Shown here one piece after another: positions 59,301-64,000 of a stretch of DNA of 64,000 nucleotides. The notes beneath the pieces were generated by a model, which was given only the letters and a program-made list of their open reading frames with translations, did not search any database and was not told where the DNA came from. Made by a program: the position numbers and the translations under genes. Source of the DNA: Talinum fruticosum (Eukaryota; Streptophyta; Magnoliopsida; Caryophyllales; Talinaceae); the NCBI GenBank assembly GCA_021018815.1, contig JAITYX010000034.1:3410001-3474000 (forward strand), written 5' to 3'. Numbering within the stretch: position 1 is the stretch's first letter; each line of letters starts with the position of its first letter.

Positions 59301-62098
59301 TCAAAAGGTTCTAATACCAATTTGATGCAGGACACTCTGAGAGCAATTCCTACAAAGGAATAAATGTAGGACACTTTGAGAATAATTCATACAGAAATGA
59401 GTGACTCATACTGAACCGATCGATCTCACACACACAAACTCAAAATTCAATATCAATTCTTACTCATAGTCTGCCTTCTCTAATTATATAAAGGGGTTTA
59501 TATAATTAAGAGATTAGCTAATATTAGGAAACCTAAAGATAAGATATAGAATATAAAAAGACATAACTATATAACCTACTATTATCCTAATGGACTAGGA
59601 AACTAAATCTCAATAAAATACTACTAAATATCTTTATTTTACCTATGTTAAAATATGTCAATAATAAACCTACGAAAATAATAAAAATAACAAAATATAT
59701 TTCACATCTACTAATATGGAGATATATCCATATCTTCTAATCTCTCATTTATTCTTATATTGCATCAACTTCTCTCTGGGACATGTGAGTTCTCTGTCCA
59801 ACAGTTTCTGCAGTTTGCCCTCAATGTTTGCAGAAGACATTTTCCTTGGTATTCAGAATGAACAGCATCGGAATAGATTATAAGTTGCCCAGTCTAGGCC
59901 TAACATCATGGCATCAATCAATGTGTTTCACAGATGGAGCTTGGTTGATAAATCTAATGACAAATAAGAATTCTAGTCTGAAAAGCCTATTTTGATGATT
60001 AGGAAATCAGGTGGTCATCTCTAGTAGTTAGCATTCTTCAGTTATTTGTTAGTATTCAAGTGGAAATAACATGAATCCCATCAGATAGTTGCAAATTTGG
60101 AGTTGCTGTTGGGATGCTAAGAACATGAAATGGACCTTCCTACATATCAAGTCAAATAAGTATAAAAAGGGGTTATGAGAACGAGTAAACCACTACTAAA
60201 AATATTTGAGATGTTCCCCCAAGTTAAAGACTTAGCTATTATGAAGACTCAATTTCTAACTCTAAGTCATTACGAGTATTACCGAAGAACTCAGGTATAA
60301 ATCTCATCTCTCCTAAATTTTGATTTCAAGTCATTCTAAGCGTTATAGAAACTCTTATATAAGTTTTCATTCGTTTCGATCGACTCGGAAAACACCTTAT
60401 TGCATATCTTCTATACTTGAAGTTTCGACTCACTCGGACATCACTCGGACATCACTCACAACTATCGCACACTCAAATAATTTCTCTAACACTCTTATTA
60501 CGAGTACATATTTCAACGCAAAAAGAATTATTGTGTTAATTCCTTATTCTAAGTTAGTTTATTTCCTGGAGAATTATTTGACCGGATCAAGTTGTTATAC
60601 TACGATATTTTACTCTCTCTACTTGATCATCCTTAGGATTGACCTAGATGAAATTTGAGTATATTGAATATAGACTCACAAAATTCCATTCCTCTAGGCC
60701 AAAGATAATTAAGCATTTAATTATCCTAATTTAATAATTATTTGTGCCTAATCTTGGATCAAAGTATTTTATACTTTAAGAACCAATATGGTTTACTTTT
60801 ATAAGTTATTCAAAGGAGGCTAACTCATTTTTGAAATACAAAAGCAACAGGCTTCTAGCTCTCAATCACCAGCGAGACAAATTTTATCTACTTCTAAACA
60901 TAGCTCGAGACACGGTGTCGGGGTTGTCTGTTTCCAAAACCGGAAAACTCCAACTCTAGGTTTAGCGGTTGTTTTCACCACAACTTTCGGTCACCACCAA
61001 GTGATTGGACCATCTTTTGGAACTAAGAGGCGTTGCACAACCTTCACACCCCAATGAATCTTTTTGAGTGACTCGGAAGAGCCGTTACAACGGCTAGTGA
61101 AGACTTCTGCTCAAAACCAAGACTCAACGGACACTCTTCCTGGTTGGATATAAATATAAGCCACTTTGCAAGACTTAAAGGTTGTCGGAATCATTGTAAA
61201 AACCTATTATTGGATTCATTCTCATTCAATCTTTTATTTACAACTCCAAGCCTATATTTCATATTTTCTAAGTTGTAAAGAAAGTCTTGTAATCAGTCAT
61301 ATTCTTTTCTTACTTTACGAGTAAGGTCCCTTGGCTGAGTTGTAAGGGTTAACTCAATTCGGTTGTCCTTAATTATAAAGGTTACCTCAATCAGGAAGTA
61401 GTAAATCACATAAGGTAACTTACGAGTCTAAGAAAACATTGTAAGGAATTGTTTAAGGGAACAATTCGATAGAGTCAATCCTTGTATTTTGTGGATTCAA
61501 AACAGTGGATTTGACTTGGTGCTTGGATTATTACTGTCCAGTGATTTTCTGCCAAGGAGGATTTCCACGTAAATCTTTATTAACACTTTTTCTAAATCCA
61601 ATCTAGACTCGGAATGTACAGTTTAGCTGATGTGCTTGCAAAAATCGTTTAATTTTCTTCTTCACCCTATTCACCCCCGTCTAGGGTGACTTAGACTCTC
61701 TACGAGCAAACCTTCATATTATAAGAGAGAATTTTCCAATTATTGCTCATAGAGGCATGTGGCATACCTTAGATTAACTATCATCGACCAAGAGTTGTGT
61801 ACTTGGACTTTATATCAAATGACGAATCAAATATGGTCTAATTGGATCTTGAATGCAATGTTTGATTAGTACCTTGGCCATTATCATTTGCTCTGCAGAC
61901 AATGAAGACATACTTCAACAATACGACAAAAGTGAGGGAATATATTATGAGTGATAGCGCTCCAATCACATCCTCTGGATCTTGTATTTCATGTGGAAAT
62001 GTATTATAGAAGACATACAATGGAGATGTACCCAAGTCTCCAAACACTACTCCAAGACTTTGGAATGACAACCGTAGAAGCAACAATGCCGAAAATTT
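37262..62098 (-). CDS. HAK/KUP/KT potassium transporter (KUP10/KUP11-like), 5' exon missing, frameshifted
   Basis: Seven coding exons on the minus strand: 62098-61873, 52879-52634, 50557-50507, 50393-50133, 49998-49831, 48897-48643 and 38303-37262, all with GT-AG borders. They total 2249 bp, about 750 codons, and start at [26 protein letters not shown]. The family norm is about 790 residues, so roughly 45 N-terminal residues in an upstream exon are missing. The product should be a plasma- or endomembrane K+ uptake protein with about 12 membrane segments and a long cytosolic C-terminus, ending [10 protein letters not shown]. The exon sum is one base short of a multiple of three: the frame shifts near 38113 and hits a stop at 38071-38073, removing about 270 residues. 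Everything after the shift is intact in the other frame, so this is either a young pseudogene or an assembly error in a C run. Confidence 0.9.
38790..38794. repeat. Target-site duplication of the intronic copia element (left)
   Basis: CTAAC, repeated exactly at 43240-43244. Confidence 0.9.
38795..39079 (-). repeat. 3' LTR of the intronic copia element
   Basis: 285 bp, from TGTAAGAG to TCTAATA on plus. It abuts the polypurine tract at 39080-39099 (minus strand GCTCCTAAAGCAAGGAGGAG). Confidence 0.88.
39346..41525 (-). pseudogene. pol of the intronic copia element
   Basis: Minus strand. The integrase part (40939-41525) includes [15 protein letters not shown], with the catalytic Glu. The linker is at 40367-40807. 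Reverse transcriptase (39746-40431) has [12 protein letters not shown] and PYVDDL near 39959-39990. RNase H at 39346-39749 has [12 protein letters not shown]. The best general match is the TNT 1-94-like copia polyproteins of plants. Several frame shifts and a 40-bp tandem duplication upstream (41521-41600) break it. Confidence 0.8.
40771..40829. repeat. About 29-bp tandem duplication in pol
   Basis: The segment starting CTTTGTAGGTTTTAGACACT occurs twice in a row, with small differences at the junction (CGAACCGTA against CGAAGCTGTA). It disrupts the integrase-to-reverse-transcriptase linker. Confidence 0.8.
41521..41600. repeat. 40-bp tandem duplication in pol
   Basis: 41521-41560 and 41561-41600 are near-perfect copies (start GTCATTAGTGTAGGATGCCT); only the final base or so differs. 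Confidence 0.9.
41526..42922 (-). pseudogene. gag and pre-integrase region of the intronic copia element
   Basis: The minus-strand start near 42916 reads [20 protein letters not shown], and [14 protein letters not shown] follows. This is a UBN2/DUF4219-type gag. It shifts frame within about 250 bases and continues in pieces. A zinc-knuckle-like Cys/His cluster is expected near 42050-42110, but the frame is unclear there. Confidence 0.7.
42941..42952 (-). promoter_or_regulatory. Primer-binding site of the intronic copia element
   Basis: The minus strand reads TGGTATTAGAGC, complementary to initiator tRNA-Met except for one mismatch, three bases inside the 5' LTR. Confidence 0.85.
42956..43239 (-). 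repeat. 5' LTR of the intronic copia element
   Basis: 284 bp, close to the 3' LTR at 38795-39079. It is followed by the CTAAC duplication at 43240-43244. Confidence 0.88.
44210..45574 (+). mobile_element. Solo LTR (Sirevirus family), plus orientation
   Basis: About 1365 bp, from TGAAGATTCAGG to GAGCAAACCTTCA, so opposite in orientation to the host gene and to the other left-side copies. The TATA box TATATAAATAG is at about 45051-45061 on plus. The flanks AACCT (44205-44209) and AACCT (45574-45578, sharing the last A) fit a 5-bp duplication with one A lost. Confidence 0.8.
47127..47646. repeat. 260-bp tandem duplication in the LINE endonuclease region
   Basis: Two adjacent copies with a period of about 260 bp. 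AATAGTCTAG begins at 47133 and again at 47393, and long blocks such as GAAGGACACACACCCAAACT recur in both. The copies differ at about one site in fifteen, so the duplication is not recent. Confidence 0.85.
48643..48897 (-). CDS. Potassium transporter exon (third from last-but-four)
   Basis: 255 bp, phase 1 in and out. It encodes [39 protein letters not shown] and [12 protein letters not shown], ending at GNAYG. This is the penultimate coding exon. The downstream intron is 10,339 bp and full of transposons. Confidence 0.92.
49831..49998 (-). CDS. Potassium transporter exon
   Basis: 168 bp encoding [20 protein letters not shown], the [12 protein letters not shown] segment, and ending near DAFYRSIP. 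Borders are GT-AG and the phase agrees with both neighbours. Confidence 0.92.
50133..50393 (-). CDS. Potassium transporter exon
   Basis: 261 bp encoding [49 protein letters not shown] and the conserved [12 protein letters not shown] at the end. The 113-bp intron upstream is normal in size. Confidence 0.92.
50507..50557 (-). CDS. Potassium transporter 51-bp micro-exon
   Basis: 51 bp encoding [17 protein letters not shown] with clean GT-AG borders and matching phases. It is conserved in this family branch and is too short for frame-based finding. Confidence 0.9.
50558..52633. other. 2.1-kb intron of the potassium transporter gene
   Basis: No reading frame or transposon could be identified with confidence. 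A few hundred bases around 51130-51950 have mixed composition and may be an old insertion. Confidence 0.5.
52634..52879 (-). CDS. Potassium transporter exon
   Basis: 246 bp encoding [40 protein letters not shown], a [11 protein letters not shown] stretch and the [19 protein letters not shown] membrane segment. The motif that is usually GDGILTPAIS reads [10 protein letters not shown] here. Confidence 0.92.
53911..54675 (+). repeat. Probable 5' LTR of a Tat-type gypsy element
   Basis: The start TGTTAGGTGTAAC and end CGAAACA are proposed because a primer-binding-like TTTTGGCACCTATGTGGGGA follows directly, as in Tat elements. The TATA segment TTCTATAAATACTC is near 54272-54285. No matching 3' LTR was recognised, so the left edge is uncertain. 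Confidence 0.5.
54677..54694 (+). promoter_or_regulatory. Primer-binding site of the Tat-type gypsy element
   Basis: TTGGCACCTATGTGGGGA resembles the TTGGCGCCGTCTGTGGGGA motif common at this position in Tat elements, with a few differences. Confidence 0.6.
54708..56240 (+). pseudogene. Tat-type gypsy gag
   Basis: The plus-strand ATG at 54708 opens a 95-codon N-terminal piece. The core retrotransposon gag domain is at about 55507-55893: [60 protein letters not shown]. After a shift at about 55890 it continues as [18 protein letters not shown] and [12 protein letters not shown] sequence to about 56240. This capsid domain would assemble particles in an intact element. At least three frame breaks are present. 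Confidence 0.75.
56405..57257 (+). pseudogene. Tat-type gypsy protease region
   Basis: The plus strand reads [20 protein letters not shown] and [12 protein letters not shown] at about 56615-56720. It then continues, after a frame shift, as [20 protein letters not shown] near 56791-56850 and a [12 protein letters not shown] end near 56930-56955. The catalytic DTGSS of the family reads DTRSS here, so it would be inactive. Sequence after 57000 degenerates and no reverse transcriptase, RNase H or integrase follows. Confidence 0.7.
57480..58520 (+). repeat. Degenerate repeat region downstream of gypsy gag and protease
   Basis: 57500-57690 contains spaced copies of an AGGGGCTAAYATGACCC-like word that can fold on itself (AGGGGCTAATATGACCCCT, AGGGGCTGACATGACCC, AAGGGCTAACACAAACCCTT). 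From about 58260 to 58500 there is a loose array of units of roughly 25-50 bp built around GTCGGTATTTTTCGCCCCAAAGGAG-like sequence. Tat elements often carry tandem repeats ahead of the 3' LTR, so this is probably the element's 3' untranslated part. Confidence 0.5.
59308..59319 (-). promoter_or_regulatory. Primer-binding site next to the copia LTR at 59323
   Basis: The minus strand reads TGGTATTAGAAC, near the initiator tRNA-Met complement, three bases left of the LTR. It means the internal part of the element lies to the left. Confidence 0.65.
59323..59767 (-). repeat. Copia-type 5' LTR
   Basis: 445 bp with TGATGCA...TGCATCA ends, AT-rich. With the adjacent primer-binding site it is the 5' LTR of a minus-strand element. 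The internal sequence to the left (about 58680-59300) shows no gag I recognise, only a possible short frame starting [12 protein letters not shown] at about 59058. No second LTR was found. Confidence 0.65.
60237..60241. repeat. Target-site duplication of the solo LTR (left)
   Basis: TATTA, matching 61717-61721. Confidence 0.9.
60242..61716 (+). mobile_element. Solo LTR (Sirevirus family), plus orientation
   Basis: 1475 bp, from TGAAGACTCAATT to GAGCAAACCTTCA, with exact 5-bp duplications TATTA on both sides. The TATA segment GGATATAAATATAAG is near 61146-61160 on plus. It lies only 156 bp from the first visible potassium transporter exon and points towards it, antisense to the gene. Confidence 0.9.
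61873..62098 (-). CDS. Potassium transporter first visible exon
   Basis: 226 bp starting in phase 0 after an AG at 62099-62100 and encoding [36 protein letters not shown], a [12 protein letters not shown] segment and [14 protein letters not shown]. This is the hallmark first membrane region of the family. The upstream exon with the start codon is not visible up to 64000. Confidence 0.92.
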
Positions 62099-64000
62099 CT
62101 GTAGGAATAAGTAATGTATTAGATCATCAACACTGTTCCATCAAATATCATTAAAAAGAATCCTACAAGGAACAAATAAAATGTTTGCTCACTAGCAGAA
62201 GAGTTTTATAGAAAAATAATTGCATGATGGAGGTGGAAAACAACTCTTGGAAGTATGCCAACAGTTTATATGATGTGATGTTGCATCAGCAATCACTTTG
62301 TAAAAAATATGATACATACTAAACCTGCAAGGGTTTTAATTCACTGAATGGCATATGTCAGAATCAGAATGCCAATGTTTAAAATATCTTGCAGCCCTCT
62401 TCATACAAAAGTTTGTTTTCCAGACTTTTAAAAGTAAGGAAACACATCAAGGTGACATAGATCCTACAGCATGAGAACATCTCCATACTTAATGGTGATT
62501 CATTAAAGGTTATTTATCGCATGCGCTAATGAGGACACCAAATCTCAAATAACTGAAATTAGCTACAAACCACTAAAAAATATGTCATACATACGTTATC
62601 ATAGTCTTAACACAACAATATATGGTGACTTTTTTGAAACAGAAGACCCAAAGCAATAATCATTGAATCAGGCACTCAAAACCCAATGAGAATCCCTTGA
62701 CTAAGAGTGAGTAGACCATGCCTTACGGGAACTGCCTCGCCATTGTATTGGGGAATTACCCTCCAGGAACTGCTATGTGACTGCCAGCATCAGCCATACT
62801 GTGAAACCAACTTTTTGGATGCACAGGAGGCACAAAAATTGATGCAGGTGAGATTAGAACGTGTCTACAGTGCTAGCCCTCCCAGAACAGTTGAGTTATT
62901 TGGGGGCTGCTAAGTCCACCAAAGACAAAATGCTAAGAGAAGCCAAATCCAAATCCAGCTCCACAAGTTAAGAGCCAACTAATCCACAAATTGTTGTTAA
63001 AAAGCTTTGGGGATTCCAACAAGGGATATTGAGCACAAGAAAAATCAGAAGTGAGAAAGATGTTCGAGCCTCTCAAGTGTGGTGGACTCTTTTCTACAAC
63101 ATCTACCATCCTGTTCCCGCATTCTTGGCTAGAACATCCAGATTAGCCAAAAAGATTCACATAACATTTACATAGAAAATTTTCCTAAGGTATTTTGATT
63201 TCTCCTTGAAGGGCTTATATATCATCATTTCGTTGTCATGCATCATGTAAACATGATCAAATCTCTGAGTTCATAAGTAGTGTTGATAGCATTCTGCCTA
63301 TTTGTAGCTTCCCCACTTAAAAAGCTAATGTTGTAATAAAACCGAAAGAAAGATTATGGGCAACCTGCATTCAATGAGGCTGTCACCAAAAAGGAGCTTT
63401 CTAGTAATAATTTCAAAAAGCCTGACATTATTGCACTCAAAAAAGAAATGAGGTAAAAGCATGACAGTCCACCTTCCAAACATCCACAACTGCTTTGACT
63501 GCAAGGAATTTCCCTTATTCATCCCCATTTTATTATTGGTTGGAACACCCAATAATGCCCTTATCTAATTCGGTCAAAAAATACTTTTGAAACAAGAAGA
63601 AAACACTAAACCTCTCTCCACCCCAAAACCTAGACCTGTCAATTCGGGCGGACGGGTTAAATATGAGTCGCGTGTATTCGGGTTCGGGTAAAAAATAGGT
63701 CGGGTGTATTTCGGGTCCGGGAAAAATACATGCGGCCGTATATTGGGTTTCAGGTCAACCCAACAGTCGCAAATGTCTTTTTATCAATTATTTTTCTTTT
63801 TAATTATAACACTCCAACATATGTTTTGCTTGAAATTGCCCATAATTCAACGAAAAAGTATAATATTTGTATTTTTTGAAAAAGTATCAAAAAATATTCA
63901 AAAATTTTATTATAATATTTGTGTGAAGACCCTATTGAGTCGAGCGGGTAGACCGCTAAACCCATTTAAATAAGGTCAATGATAGGTTGAATAACAATGA
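62099..64000. other. 5' intron or upstream region of the potassium transporter gene
   Basis: No exon encoding the missing N-terminus could be found on the minus strand. Around 63640-63750 there is a CGGGT/GGGTC-rich segment that looks like part of an unclassified non-autonomous repeat. Short frames here have no family support. Confidence 0.45.

Overview
This window looks like nuclear DNA of a seed plant, probably a eudicot. The evidence is one multi-exon gene for a plant HAK/KUP/KT potassium transporter with GT-AG introns, a plant F-box pseudogene, and dense plant retroelements: Sirevirus-type Ty1/copia, Tat-type Ty3/gypsy, L1-type LINEs and Cassandra-like 5S-bearing LTRs. There is no sign of bacterial or organellar gene organisation. 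No tRNA, true rRNA gene or CRISPR array was seen.

Left half (1-34.6 kb) is a nest of transposons. An old Sirevirus remnant (gag plus LTR pieces, minus strand) was split by a second Sirevirus (A, 2455-13628). The 3' LTR of A was in turn hit by a solo LTR (2876-4349, target duplication GAATG). A LINE (14546-19306) with a 16-bp target duplication sits in the continuation of the old remnant. Next come a plus-strand Tat gypsy scrap, a palindromic pair of Cassandra-like 5S-bearing LTRs (20941-21663), and an F-box pseudogene. Sirevirus B (22049-32858, 10.8 kb, target duplication CATAC) and a nearby solo LTR (32989-34557, CAAGA) lie in or beside that pseudogene. Both Sireviruses have an extra reading region between pol and the polypurine tract, each preceded by its own TATA box and CT-rich leader.

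Right half (37.2-62.1 kb) is a single minus-strand potassium transporter gene of the KUP10/KUP11 type. Seven coding exons are visible, and the first exon lies outside the window or is not recognisable. Two introns have been inflated to 10.3 kb and 9.0 kb by a copia element with TA...CA ends, a degenerate LINE, a Tat gypsy, another copia LTR and two antisense-oriented Sirevirus solo LTRs. The last exon carries an apparent one-base deletion that shifts the frame, so the gene is either a recent pseudogene or the assembly has an error in a C run.

Almost all transposon reading frames are broken by stops and frameshifts. No transposon here looks autonomous as read.
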